From the NCBI RefSeq assembly GCF_910593845.1, contig NZ_CAJVAS010000035.1, positions 1-64,000 on the forward strand: DNA of 64,000 nt, read 5' to 3'. The notes below the pieces were generated by a model. It was not told the DNA's origin. It did no database searches and saw nothing but the letters and a program-made list of their open reading frames with translations. The position numbers and the translations under genes are program-made. Positions 55,565 to 64,000 of this stretch are shown here, piece by piece (the stretch's first letter is position 1; every line of letters starts with the position of its first letter). This DNA is from Paenibacillus solanacearum (GTDB lineage: Bacteria > Bacillota > Bacilli > Paenibacillales > NBRC-103111).

Positions 55565-57314
55565 AACCAAAATTGTATGTACGATCGGCCCAGTGAGCGA
55601 ATCGCTGGACATGTTCAAAAAATTGATCAACGCCGGGATGAACGTCGCCCGGCTCAACTTCTCCCACGGCGACTTTGAAGAGCATGGCAACCGGATCAAG
55701 AACGTGCGTCAAGCCTGTCAGGAACTGGGCAAAAATGTAGCGATCCTGCTGGATACCAAAGGACCGGAAATCCGTACGGGCAAGCTGAAGGACGATCAGA
55801 AGGTCGAGCTCGTGCAGGACAACCTGATCACGCTAACGACGGAAGAAATCGTCGGGGATGCAGAGCGCGTCTATATTACATACCGGGATCTGTACAAAGA
55901 CGTGAAGGTCGGTTCCACGATCTTGATCGACGACGGCCTGATCGGGCTCACAGTAGAAGATATTCGCGGCACGGACATCGTATGCCGCATTAAAAACGGC
56001 GGATTGCTCGGCGGCAAAAAAGGCGTAAACGTGCCGGGCGTGAAAATCAATTTGCCGGGCATTACGGAAAAAGACGCAAACGACATTATTTTCGGCATTC
56101 AGCAGGGTGTGGATTTTATCGCTGCTTCTTTCGTGCGCAAGGCCAGCGACGTTATCGAAATCCGTGAAATTTTGGAGCGCCACAACGCGAAGCATATTCA
56201 AATCATCTCCAAAATCGAAAACCAGGAAGGCGTCGACAACCTCGATGAAATTTTGGAAGTGTCCGACGGTCTGATGGTAGCGCGCGGCGACTTGGGCGTG
56301 GAAATTCCGGCCGAAGACGTGCCGATCGTGCAAAAAGCGATGATTAAGAAATGTAACCAAGCGGGCAAGCCGGTTATTACGGCAACGATGATGCTCGATT
56401 CGATGCAGCGCAATCCCCGCCCAACCCGTGCGGAAGCGAGCGACGTGGCGAATGCGATCTTCGACGGAACGGATGCGGTGATGCTGTCCGGGGAAACCGC
56501 GGCAGGAAAATATCCGGTCGAATCCGTGCTGACGATGGCGCGCATCGCCGAGCGTACGGAAACGGCGCTGGAGCATCGCGAAATTTTCGTGCGTCAAAGC
56601 AATGCGCAGCAGCGTACGGTCACCGAAGCAATCTCGCAAGCGGTGGCGAACTCCGCGCTGGATCTGGATGCCAAAGCGATCCTGACCGCTACGGAGAGCG
56701 GCTATACCGCGCGGATGGTATCGAAATACCGTCCGAAGGCGCCGATCATTGCCGTTACGCCGGATGAGCGCGTGCTTCGCCGCTTGTCGCTCGTATGGGG
56801 CGTCACGCCGATCAAAGGCGAATCCTGCACTTCCACCGATCAACTGTTCGAGCATGCGGTCGATATGAGCGTCAAGGCCGGCCTTGTCAGCCTGGGCGAC
56901 CATGTCGTGATTACGGCGGGCGTACCGGTAGGCCGTTCTGGAACAACGAACTTGATTAAGGTGCATCAAATCGGCGAGATGATCGCCAAAGGTCAAGGGA
57001 TCGGCACGCAGATCGCCACCGGCTTCGTCGTTACGGCTCGCACGGCGGAAGAAGCGCTCTCGAAGGCAACCGAAGGCTGCATCCTTGTGACGTTGACGAC
57101 GGATAAAGAATACATGCCTGCTTTCGAGAAAGCGGCAGCTGTCATTACGGAGACGGGCGGCATTACGTCCCACGCTGCTGTAGTCGGCATCAGCCTGAGC
57201 AAGCCGGTAATCGTTGGCGTCGAAGGCGCGACCGAGATTCTGAAAGACGGCGCGGAAGTATCGATCTATCCGGAAGTGGGCGTGATTTACTCCGGCCGCG
57301 CGCGCGTCCTGTAA
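55557..57314 (+). CDS. pyk: Pyruvate kinase with C-terminal PEP-utilising domain
   Basis: A 585-residue glycolytic enzyme converting PEP and ADP to pyruvate and ATP. The core has [11 protein letters not shown], the catalytic region [15 protein letters not shown] and the ARGDLGVEI motif; [20 protein letters not shown] is typical. From about residue 475 an extra domain like the phosphohistidine domain of PEP synthases has [11 protein letters not shown] with His near 540, as in Bacillus and Geobacillus pyruvate kinases. GGAGGG precedes ATG 55557. Confidence 0.97.
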   Translation: MRKTKIVCTIGPVSESLDMFKKLINAGMNVARLNFSHGDFEEHGNRIKNVRQACQELGKNVAILLDTKGPEIRTGKLKDDQKVELVQDNLITLTTEEIVGDAERVYITYRDLYKDVKVGSTILIDDGLIGLTVEDIRGTDIVCRIKNGGLLGGKKGVNVPGVKINLPGITEKDANDIIFGIQQGVDFIAASFVRKASDVIEIREILERHNAKHIQIISKIENQEGVDNLDEILEVSDGLMVARGDLGVEIPAEDVPIVQKAMIKKCNQAGKPVITATMMLDSMQRNPRPTRAEASDVANAIFDGTDAVMLSGETAAGKYPVESVLTMARIAERTETALEHREIFVRQSNAQQRTVTEAISQAVANSALDLDAKAILTATESGYTARMVSKYRPKAPIIAVTPDERVLRRLSLVWGVTPIKGESCTSTDQLFEHAVDMSVKAGLVSLGDHVVITAGVPVGRSGTTNLIKVHQIGEMIAKGQGIGTQIATGFVVTARTAEEALSKATEGCILVTLTTDKEYMPAFEKAAAVITETGGITSHAAVVGISLSKPVIVGVEGATEILKDGAEVSIYPEVGVIYSGRARVL

Positions 57315-57449
57315 GGTACGGTGTCTTTCTCACTAAGCTGCGCGACGGCTTCAGAGGGCGACCGGGCAAGCCAATCCTTTGCAGCGGGTCGCATTCAATA
57401 AGAAGCGTTGGACAAGCAGAAGCAGCGTATGAATAGAACGGAAGGGAGG

Positions 57450-57484
57450 GAGCGAAATCGAGGACCGGTTTCGCTCTTTCCGTT
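57450..57484 (+). terminator. Terminator after pyk
   Basis: GAGCGAAA (57450-57457) and TTTCGCTC (57469-57476), extended by CG pairing, followed by a T-rich stretch. Confidence 0.7.
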
Positions 57485-57554
57485 TCCAGGCTTAACGTAG
57501 GGGGTTCACCCTCCGATCACTCGATGGATGGATGAAAAGGAGGCCGCCGCGGCG

Positions 57555-57956
57555 ATGTTTACACATGAGCTTCGCGTCCGTTATCAGGAGACCGATCAAA
57601 TGGGCGTCGTATATCATGCCAACTATTTGAACTGGTTCGAGATCGGCCGAACCGAAATGATCCGCGACATGGGCATGCCTTACCGCACGCTGGAAGAGAA
57701 AGGTCTGCTGCTGCCGGTCATTGAGGCAGAGTTGAAATTTCGCCAGCCGGCGCGTTATGACGACTGGATTACGATCGAAACGCGCATTGTGGATAGGACG
57801 AATCTTCGTCTTCAGTTTGCCTGCGAGATCCGAAGAGGGGATGAGCTGCTTGTCAGCGGAGGGACGAAGCACGTGTGGCTGAACCGTGACTGGAAGCCGG
57901 TCCGCATCGACAGAGAAGCGCCGGAACTGTTTGCACTTCTTCAGAAATGGAGCTGA
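57555..57956 (+). CDS. Acyl-CoA thioesterase, 4HBT/YbgC type
   Basis: A 133-residue hotdog thioesterase. VRYQETDQMGVVYHANYLNWFE carries the catalytic Asp-like Glu/Asp region and the invariant His-Ala-Asn-Tyr. It probably hydrolyses short- or medium-chain acyl-CoA. ATG 57555 is 11 bases from AAAGGAGG; an ATG at 57528 precedes that site. FxsA is encoded six bases downstream. Confidence 0.88.
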   Translation: MFTHELRVRYQETDQMGVVYHANYLNWFEIGRTEMIRDMGMPYRTLEEKGLLLPVIEAELKFRQPARYDDWITIETRIVDRTNLRLQFACEIRRGDELLVSGGTKHVWLNRDWKPVRIDREAPELFALLQKWS

Positions 57957-57962
57957 GCGTCT

Positions 57963-58358
57963 ATGTTTCGTATCGTCGTGATTGCACTCATTCTGGTTCC
58001 CGCCTTGGAAATATGGGGACTGTTTGAGATGGGGAAGCTGATCGGCGGCTGGCAGACGTTCGGACTTATCGTGCTGACCGGCTTTCTGGGCGCATGGCTC
58101 GCCCGCCGGGAAGGGCGTAAAGTATGGACATATGCGCGGCAGCAGCTGTCCGTCGGGGCATTTCCGACCGATTCCATCTTGGACGGCATTGCGATTTTCA
58201 CCGGAGGACTGCTCTTGATGTCTCCGGGGCTGATCACCGACGTGTTCGGTTTCCTGATGGTTTTCCCGGTCACGCGGCCGATCTTCACGCGGTGGATTTT
58301 GGCCATCATCCGCAAACGGATCGGGACGGGGAGCTACTCGTTTTTTTGGCGGGAATGA
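57963..58358 (+). CDS. fxsA: FxsA family membrane protein
   Basis: A 131-residue protein with three or four helices. Family motifs are VPALEIWGLFEMGKLIGGW, TGFLGAWLARREG and the sequence GGLLLMSPGLITDVFGFLM. FxsA was found as a suppressor of F-plasmid exclusion of phage T7; its native role is unclear. Co-transcribed with the thioesterase gene. Confidence 0.92.
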   Translation: MFRIVVIALILVPALEIWGLFEMGKLIGGWQTFGLIVLTGFLGAWLARREGRKVWTYARQQLSVGAFPTDSILDGIAIFTGGLLLMSPGLITDVFGFLMVFPVTRPIFTRWILAIIRKRIGTGSYSFFWRE

Positions 58359-58417
58359 CGATGGCTGAATAGGCGGAACGAAAGCGGATGATGTGACAAG
58401 TTTCGGTATAAACTAAC

Positions 58418-58437
58418 AGCATTTAGAAAATGCTTTT
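58418..58437 (+). terminator. Terminator after fxsA
   Basis: AGCATTT (58418-58424) and AAATGCT (58428-58434) with a three-base loop, followed by T residues. Confidence 0.65.
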
Positions 58438-58587
58438 ACAGGGGAAACGACGCGGACTCCATTCCCGGACACAGCAAAAATGGTTTAATTCCGCCGGCCG
58501 TTTCCTTGCTGAGGGCAAGCGGAGCGGTCTTGAAAACGGCGCGGAATCAACGAATATGGGGATTCAGAAGTTTTTTCTATTGTGCCG

Positions 58588-58602
58588 ATAATGAACTTTT
58601 AT
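58588..58602 (+). promoter_or_regulatory. CcpC-type dyad upstream of citZ
   Basis: An exact ATAA-N7-TTAT dyad lies at 58588-58602, about 12 bases before the -35 element. In B. subtilis the LysR-type regulator CcpC represses citZ and citB through this motif in response to citrate. CcpC itself is not in the window. Confidence 0.5.
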
Positions 58603-58613
58603 GTCTGAATTTG

Positions 58614-58642
58614 TTCACATTGTCTTCTAAATCAATTATAGT
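58614..58642 (+). promoter_or_regulatory. Promoter of citZ
   Basis: TTCACA at 58614-58619 and TATAGT at 58637-58642, 17 bases apart, near the sigma-A consensus; transcription would begin about 30 bases before the citZ start. Confidence 0.6.
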
Positions 58643-58680
58643 AGACTTATGTGAAATTGAACGCAAAAGGAGAGATTATC

Positions 58681-59793
58681 TTGACAGCTACCAAAGGTTT
58701 GGAAGGGATCGTAGCCACAACGTCCTCCATCAGCTCGATCATTGACGGTGTGCTAACCTATCGCGGCATCAACATCGACGACCTTGCAGAAAACGCCACT
58801 TTCGAAGAGGTAGTGTATCTGTTATGGTACGGCAAGCTGCCGAATCGCTCCGAATTGGACCATCTGGTTATCGAGTTGAGCGGATATGCTCAAATTCCAC
58901 AGCAAGTGATCGATCAGATCAAGCTGTACCCGAAAGACGTTAACTCTATGGCTGCCCTTCGCAGCACCGTTTCCAGTCTGGCGTTGTACGATGCGGAAGC
59001 TAACGATATGAGCCAAGAAGCGAATCTGCGCAAAGCGAAAAAACTGCAGGCGCAGCTGCCGACGATCGTGGCGGCTTTCGCGCGCATTCGTGCCGGCCAA
59101 GAGCCGATCGCACCGAAAGCAGGCGCTTCGATTGCCGAGAACTTCCTGTACATGCTGACCGGGAACCAGCCGGACAAAGTTGCGATTGAAGCGCTGGACA
59201 AAGCGCTCGTGCTTCATGCAGACCATGAGCTTAACGCTTCCACCTTCGCGGCTCGCGTCACCGTAGCGACGCTGTCCGACATTTATTCCGGCGTCACTTC
59301 GGCGATCGGCGCGCTCAAAGGACCGCTGCACGGCGGGGCCAACGAAGCGGTCATGGCCATGCTGGAAGAGATCGGCACGGCCGACAACGTCACCAGCTAT
59401 ATCAACGAGAAGCTTGCGAACAAAGAGAAAATCATGGGCTTCGGCCATCGCGTGTACAAAAACGGCGATCCGCGCGCGAAGCATCTGCAAAAGATGTCCC
59501 AAGAGCTCAGTAAAATTACAGGCAACTTGAACTGGTACAACATGTCGATCCAAATCGAAGAGATTGTAACCGGTCAAAAGGGACTCAAACCGAACGTAGA
59601 CTTCTACTCCGCGTCCGTATACACCTCGCTGGAAATTCCACGCGACTTGTTTACGCCGATTTTTGCGATCAGCCGTACGTCGGGCTGGACTGCGCATATT
59701 CTCGAGCAGTACGAGAACAACCGCCTGATCCGTCCGCGCGCCGAGTACACAGGCCCGTCGCATCAAGCTTATATCCCGATCGATAAGCGCTAA
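58681..59793 (+). CDS. citZ: Citrate synthase
   Basis: A 370-residue enzyme condensing oxaloacetate and acetyl-CoA. Catalytic residues are seen as His in PLHGGANEAV (about 217), His in GFGHRVYKNGDPRA (about 256) and Asp in PNVDFYSASVY (about 307). TTG 58681 follows AAAGGAGAG; an in-frame GTG at 58651 precedes that site. First of the TCA genes citZ-icd-mdh, the Bacillus order. Confidence 0.96.
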   Translation: MTATKGLEGIVATTSSISSIIDGVLTYRGINIDDLAENATFEEVVYLLWYGKLPNRSELDHLVIELSGYAQIPQQVIDQIKLYPKDVNSMAALRSTVSSLALYDAEANDMSQEANLRKAKKLQAQLPTIVAAFARIRAGQEPIAPKAGASIAENFLYMLTGNQPDKVAIEALDKALVLHADHELNASTFAARVTVATLSDIYSGVTSAIGALKGPLHGGANEAVMAMLEEIGTADNVTSYINEKLANKEKIMGFGHRVYKNGDPRAKHLQKMSQELSKITGNLNWYNMSIQIEEIVTGQKGLKPNVDFYSASVYTSLEIPRDLFTPIFAISRTSGWTAHILEQYENNRLIRPRAEYTGPSHQAYIPIDKR

Positions 59794-60105
59794 TCGGCTA
59801 CTTGCTTTGACTTGCAGCTGCCAACGGGCTGCTGCGGCATTCGCATGCACTCGGCCCGTCATTCGGGGCAGAGGCCTTGCGCCGCGGCTCCCGTTCATTT
59901 TTGAGTCATGATGGATGCAGATTTCGGAGTTTCCATTGCTTTCGCTTCGCATGAACTGCGTTGCGTTACAGCGGTTGCGCCGCGATTGCGTTGGCCGGTT
60001 GACAGCGGGCCAACGTGCGCAGTGAACATGGCGGCGCAAGCGAGGGGCTCCGCCAACATACAACGTCAGCTTGCTGACAACCAATTTGAGGAGGTTTACA
60101 TAACC
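59794..60105. other. Intergenic DNA between citZ and icd
   Basis: 312 bases with no recognised gene. The icd reading frame extends upstream to 59908 through this stretch but without a ribosome site or family similarity. GAGGAGG for icd is at the end. Confidence 0.6.
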
Positions 60106-61401
60106 ATGCCACAATTCGAACAATACGCACTGCCTACGGAAGGCGAGCGCATTACCATTGAGAACGGTCAACTGAACGTTCCGAACAACCCGATCATTCC
60201 TTTCATCGAAGGCGACGGCACAGGTCCGGACATTTGGGCGGCTTCCAAGCGCGTGCTTGACGCAGCGGTAGAAAAAGCATACAACGGCGAGAAAAAAATC
60301 GCATGGTACGAAGTGTTCGCCGGTGAAAAGGCGTTCAACCAATACAATAACTGGCTGCCGGCCGACACGCTGACAGCAATCCGCGAGTACATCGTAGCGA
60401 TCAAAGGACCGCTCACTACGCCGATCGGCGGCGGGATCCGTTCCTTGAACGTAGCGCTGCGCCAAGAGCTCGACCTGTACGTGTGCTCTCGTCCGGTTCG
60501 TTACTTCAAGGGCGTGCCTTCCCCGGTAAAACGTCCGGAGCTGGTAGACATGGTGATTTTCCGTGAAAACACCGAGGACATCTATGCCGGTATCGAGTGG
60601 GCTGCCGGTTCCGAAGAAGTGAAGAAAGTACTCGCCTTCCTGCAAAACGAAATGGGCGTTAATAAAATCCGTTTCCCTGAAACATCGGGTATCGGCGTGA
60701 AGCCGGTTTCCTCCGAAGGCTCCAAGCGTTTGATTCGCGCGGCTATCGAGTATGCAATTCAGCATAACCGGAAGACCGTAACGCTGGTACACAAAGGCAA
60801 CATCATGAAATTTACCGAAGGTGCGTTCAAGAACTGGGGCTATGAGCTGGCCGAGCAAGAATTCGGCGACCAAACATTCACTTGGGCGCAATACGATAAA
60901 ATTAAAGAAGCGCAAGGCACTGACGCTGCGAACCAAGCTCAAAAAGAAGCGGAAGCTGCCGGCAAAATCATCGTTAAGGACGCGATCGCTGACATCGCGC
61001 TGCAGCAAGTATTGACTCGCCCGACGGACTTCGACGTCATCGCGACGCTGAACCTGAACGGCGACTACTTGTCCGACGCTTTGGCTGCGCAAGTAGGCGG
61101 CATCGGTATCGCACCGGGCGCGAACATCAACTACGTAACGGGCCATGCGATCTTCGAAGCTACGCACGGTACGGCTCCGAAATATGCCGGCCTTGACGTG
61201 GTTAACCCGGGTTCTGTTATTTTGTCCGGCGTTATGATGCTTGAGCACCTGGGCTGGCTCGAAGCGGCTGAGCTGATCTACAAAGGAATGGAAAAGGCGA
61301 TCAACAACAAAACGGTCACTTACGACTTCGCACGTCTGATGGAAGGCGCAACCGAAGTGAAGTGCTCGGAGTTCGCTAATCAAATTATTAAAAACTTCTA
61401 A
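60106..61401 (+). CDS. icd: NADP-dependent isocitrate dehydrogenase
   Basis: A 431-residue TCA enzyme converting isocitrate to 2-oxoglutarate. The substrate loop [13 protein letters not shown] has Ser113 (the position phosphorylated in E. coli). [14 protein letters not shown] and [16 protein letters not shown] carry metal ligands, and [16 protein letters not shown] follows the NADP-binding region. ATG 60106 is 12 bases from GAGGAGG. Confidence 0.97.
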   Translation: MPQFEQYALPTEGERITIENGQLNVPNNPIIPFIEGDGTGPDIWAASKRVLDAAVEKAYNGEKKIAWYEVFAGEKAFNQYNNWLPADTLTAIREYIVAIKGPLTTPIGGGIRSLNVALRQELDLYVCSRPVRYFKGVPSPVKRPELVDMVIFRENTEDIYAGIEWAAGSEEVKKVLAFLQNEMGVNKIRFPETSGIGVKPVSSEGSKRLIRAAIEYAIQHNRKTVTLVHKGNIMKFTEGAFKNWGYELAEQEFGDQTFTWAQYDKIKEAQGTDAANQAQKEAEAAGKIIVKDAIADIALQQVLTRPTDFDVIATLNLNGDYLSDALAAQVGGIGIAPGANINYVTGHAIFEATHGTAPKYAGLDVVNPGSVILSGVMMLEHLGWLEAAELIYKGMEKAINNKTVTYDFARLMEGATEVKCSEFANQIIKNF

Positions 61402-61541
61402 TCCCTTTCATTAAGGGGAACCTGGGCAGTAGTGGAAGGAACGCGTTTGTCTTCGGGCGAATGACGCCATGCTGCCGGAGACACGCTCTCATGCGTGCGG
61501 GGACCCGTGTACGGGCAGTGGATAGAAGGGTCGCATGAATT

Positions 61542-61579
61542 CGGAGAGCGTTTAGCCTTATAGGTTAGATGGCTCTCCG
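61542..61579 (+). terminator. Possible terminator after icd
   Basis: CGGAGAGC (61542-61549) and GCTCTCCG (61572-61579) form an eight-bp stem with a 22-base loop, 140 bases beyond icd. The T tract is short. It may attenuate transcription into mdh. Confidence 0.4.
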
Positions 61580-61656
61580 TTTCGTTATGCATATTGAGGA
61601 AATACAGCATAATAAAGGTGTACCCGTCACACAACTATAGGTTAGGAGGCTATCCC

Positions 61657-62601
61657 ATGGCAATTCAACGCAAAAAGATTACCGTTGTCGGCGCAGGCTT
61701 TACCGGCGCGACCACTGCGCTCATGCTTGCGCAAAAAGAACTCGGCGACGTTGTACTGGTCGATATCCCGCAGCTCGAGAATCCGACCAAAGGGAAGGCG
61801 CTCGACATGCTTGAGGCTTCTCCGGTGCAAGGCTTCGACGCCAACATCACCGGCACGTCCAGCTATGAGGATTCCGCAGGCTCCGATATCGTGATCATTA
61901 CGGCAGGGATCGCGCGCAAGCCGGGGATGAGCCGCGACGACCTGGTGAATACGAATGCAGGCATCGTGAAATCGGTTTGCGAAAATGTCAAGCAAACAAG
62001 CCCGGATGCGATCGTGATCCTTCTTAGCAACCCGGTGGACGCGATGACGTACGTCGCTTACCAGGCGCTAGGCTTTCCGAAAAATCGCGTGATCGGCCAA
62101 TCCGGCGTGCTGGACACCGCTCGCTACTGCACGTTCATCGCCCAAGAACTGAACGTATCCGTAGAAGACGTGCGCGGCTTCGTCCTTGGCGGTCATGGCG
62201 ACGACATGGTTCCGCTCGTTCGCTACTCCAACGTCGGCGGCATTCCGATCGAGAAGCTGATTCCGGCGGAGCGGATCGAAGCGATTGTGGCGCGCACGCG
62301 CACAGGCGGCGGCGAAATCGTGAATCTGCTCGGCAACGGCTCCGCGTATTATGCACCTGCCGCATCGCTCGTGCAAATGACGGAAGCGATCCTGAAAGAC
62401 AAGAAGCGCATTCTGCCTGCCATAGCACTGCTGCAAGGCGAATACGGCTATGACAACCTGTTCATGGGCGTACCGACACTGCTCGGCGGCAGCGGCATCG
62501 AGAAAATATTCGAGCTGGAGCTATTGCCGGAAGAGAAGACGGCACTCGACAAATCCGCAGAGTCCGTGCGCAGCGTCATTAAAGTGGTTACCGGCGGCTA
62601 A
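61657..62601 (+). CDS. mdh: Malate dehydrogenase
   Basis: A 314-residue NAD-dependent enzyme of the LDH-like type. The N-terminal dinucleotide motif is [12 protein letters not shown], the Arg loop is [12 protein letters not shown], and the catalytic His is in [14 protein letters not shown] 61657 follows TTAGGAGG. Last of the citZ-icd-mdh group. Confidence 0.97.
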   Translation: MAIQRKKITVVGAGFTGATTALMLAQKELGDVVLVDIPQLENPTKGKALDMLEASPVQGFDANITGTSSYEDSAGSDIVIITAGIARKPGMSRDDLVNTNAGIVKSVCENVKQTSPDAIVILLSNPVDAMTYVAYQALGFPKNRVIGQSGVLDTARYCTFIAQELNVSVEDVRGFVLGGHGDDMVPLVRYSNVGGIPIEKLIPAERIEAIVARTRTGGGEIVNLLGNGSAYYAPAASLVQMTEAILKDKKRILPAIALLQGEYGYDNLFMGVPTLLGGSGIEKIFELELLPEEKTALDKSAESVRSVIKVVTGG

Positions 62602-62632
62602 AACAAACACCGCTTGCAACGATCTGCATAAG

Positions 62633-62672
62633 AAACAGCCCTTGGCGGTATGCGACATGCCAAGGGCTGTTT
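62633..62672 (+). terminator. Terminator after mdh
   Basis: AAACAGCCCTTGGC (62633-62646) and GCCAAGGGCTGTTT (62659-62672), a perfect 14-bp stem. Confidence 0.88.
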
Positions 62673-62735
62673 CGGCGTTCAGCGGCGGCCGGCGGATGCT
62701 TGCTTTCAAGCGTTAGGCCGGAGGTTCCCTGCGTG

Positions 62736-63605
62736 CTACTCATCGTTCAGCCATAATCCGTATTTTTGCCGGTACTGCATCGGGGTCAGTCCGGATTTCG
62801 CTTTGAACAGTTTGGTAAAGTAGTTGGCGTTCTCGATGCCGAGCTCACGGGAGATTTGCGACACGGGCTTGCTGCATTGAATCAAAATGCGCTGCGCCTG
62901 CTCCACCTTCAACTGATGCACAAAATGCAAAGGGGCTTGCTTCGTATACTGGATGAACAGCTTCCGCAAATGCGACTCGCTCAACTGCACCAGCTCCGCC
63001 AATTCGGCGATCTTAGGCATTTTCTCGGGATGCGCAAGCAAGAACTGCACGATCGCATGAATGCGGTTGTCCATATGGCTAATCGAGGCGGGCAGCGCAT
63101 CTTTGCCGACTTTGCTCAGCAAGGCAAACAAAATACGCAGCATGTTCGATTGCATTAACAAATGGGCATACGGCGAAGGCGTCTCCGAGTGGCGGAGCAT
63201 TTCTGAAATAACCGGTCCGAGCTCTTCATGCATGCCTTGGAACACGATCGGCACATTGAGCACGTTCATCCAGCTTTGACTGCTCAAGAACGAGATGTCC
63301 GCGTCGAAATTAATGCTGGTCAGCCGGATTTCCTGTGAAGCGGACCGCGCACTGATCTCCCCGTTCGCCGGCATCACGCAAATATCGCCTTCCTTGCAGC
63401 GATGCGGATTGCCGTCAACCCACAGCATCAACTCGCCCTGCTCCACAAACCAGAGGACGGAATGCCGCAGCGTTTTCTTATGAATGCGCCACCGGTAATC
63501 AAGCGGATGCGGCTGGATGTGCAGGAAACGAACCTGCAGCGATTCCAGCCAAAACGCATCGGGATGCCTCGCTCCGCCTATCTTGTTTTTTCGAACGTTT
63601 GCCAT
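62736..63605 (-). CDS. AraC-family transcriptional regulator
   Basis: A 289-residue regulator: an N-terminal cupin-like sensor domain (YRWRIHKKTLRHSVLWFVEQGEL, then DGNPHRCKEGDICVMPANG) and two C-terminal HTH motifs (AELVQLSESHLRKLFIQYTK and ISRELGIENANYFTKLFKAKSG). It reads toward mdh. The dioxygenase-like gene next to it, on the same strand and upstream, is the obvious candidate target. Confidence 0.92.
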   Translation of the reverse strand: MANVRKNKIGGARHPDAFWLESLQVRFLHIQPHPLDYRWRIHKKTLRHSVLWFVEQGELMLWVDGNPHRCKEGDICVMPANGEISARSASQEIRLTSINFDADISFLSSQSWMNVLNVPIVFQGMHEELGPVISEMLRHSETPSPYAHLLMQSNMLRILFALLSKVGKDALPASISHMDNRIHAIVQFLLAHPEKMPKIAELAELVQLSESHLRKLFIQYTKQAPLHFVHQLKVEQAQRILIQCSKPVSQISRELGIENANYFTKLFKAKSGLTPMQYRQKYGLWLNDE

Positions 63606-63660
63606 GCAGATCTCCTAACCTCTTGGACACGGAATGGCTCGAGCCTGTCTTCTTGAACGC

Positions 63661-64000
63661 CTATTCGGCCGGAATCACGCCTTGGATCTCTTCGTTGCGC
63701 TTGAAACGATCTTTGCCTTGTACCAAATACGTACGAATGCGGGTTGTATCGCCGCCCCATTCATCCATCTTAAACTTCACCTCAGGCGTCGTATAACGGA
63801 CGGAGAACGCGACGCGTGGAATGTTCGAACTGTTCATCTCCGAGCCGTGGAAGGTCGCTTCATTGAAGAAAGCGATCTGTCCGGGTGACATCTCGAGATC
63901 GACGATTTTGGATTCGTCGATCAGTTCATCCGGAAGGGCATCCTGGAAAGCAGACTGGCGGTCTCCGGTCGGCACATGCGCGGCAATGGATTTGTGGGAG
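63661..64000 (-). CDS. Phytanoyl-CoA dioxygenase family protein, N-terminus outside the window
   Basis: The frame is open to the right edge; 112 C-terminal residues are present. SHKSIAAHVPTGDRQ and NEATFHGSEMNSSNIPRVAFSVRY match the C-terminal half of PhyH-type Fe(II)/2-oxoglutarate oxygenases, with the second metal His in FHGSEMN and the 2-oxoglutarate-binding Arg in PRVAFSVRY. The substrate is unknown. Its stop is 55 bases upstream of the AraC gene start, so the two could be co-transcribed. Confidence 0.82.
   Translation of the reverse strand, partial: SHKSIAAHVPTGDRQSAFQDALPDELIDESKIVDLEMSPGQIAFFNEATFHGSEMNSSNIPRVAFSVRYTTPEVKFKMDEWGGDTTRIRTYLVQGKDRFKRNEEIQGVIPAE

Noticed and set aside
59908-60105. 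N-terminal extension of icd
   Set aside because: No ribosome site or family similarity before ATG 60106, which has GAGGAGG.

Overview
This 64 kb window is chromosomal DNA from a spore-forming Firmicute, almost certainly a Paenibacillus or close relative. The indicators are a sufCDSUB operon, cotJABC, a GerA/B/C germinant-receptor operon, five tandem YheC/YheD ATP-grasp genes, the ytoI-ytpI-ytrI-ytrH-dnaE block, and accDA-pyk followed by citZ-icd-mdh. Most genes are GC-rich with strong AGGAGG-type ribosome binding sites. No rRNA, tRNA or CRISPR array was seen.

Layout. 1-1172: an IS4-family element cut by the left edge. 1208-2102: a 55-residue membrane protein and a DUF1802 protein. 2169-7628: Fe-S assembly operon sufCDSUB behind a Fur-like operator. 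7796-9337: an AT-richer two-gene cassette (DUF4062 protein plus a 62-residue protein) of unknown function. 9362-13016: cytochrome P450, NlpC/P60 lipoprotein, HD-GYP protein. 13136-15523: molybdenum-cofactor genes (MoeB-like enzyme and a MoaD-MoaE fusion), with a small molybdopterin-oxidoreductase-like protein divergent from them. 15580-23953: YunD-type nucleotidase, UppP, a second HD-GYP protein, radical SAM YfkAB, CorC/HlyC-type protein, YtvI and YitT. 24042-25859: cotJABC plus a DUF975 protein.

25871-32779 is AT-richer and looks accessory. It holds DUF898, two CBO0543-family proteins, YolD, a drug/metabolite transporter broken by one in-frame stop, and a four-gene carbohydrate cluster (two glycosyltransferases interleaved with CE4 and PIG-L deacetylases). 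Three copies of a 33-nt terminator-like element punctuate it and show a compensatory base change.

32830-43096 is a sporulation and germination block: the five-gene YheC/YheD operon runs leftward from a sigma-K-like promoter, and the gerABC-type operon runs rightward. An acyltransferase and two small proteins follow. 45351-48592 carries ytoI and the opposing ytrH-ytrI and ytpI genes. 48833-57314 has dnaE, pgpA, a small protein, accD, accA and pyk. 57555-62672 has a thioesterase, fxsA, and the TCA genes citZ, icd and mdh, with a CcpC-type dyad before citZ. At the right edge an AraC-type regulator sits beside a partial phytanoyl-CoA dioxygenase-like gene.

The best candidates for undescribed biology are the DUF4062 cassette (7830-9183), the interleaved glycosyltransferase/deacetylase cluster (28838-31923) and the YheC/YheD array (32830-39148).
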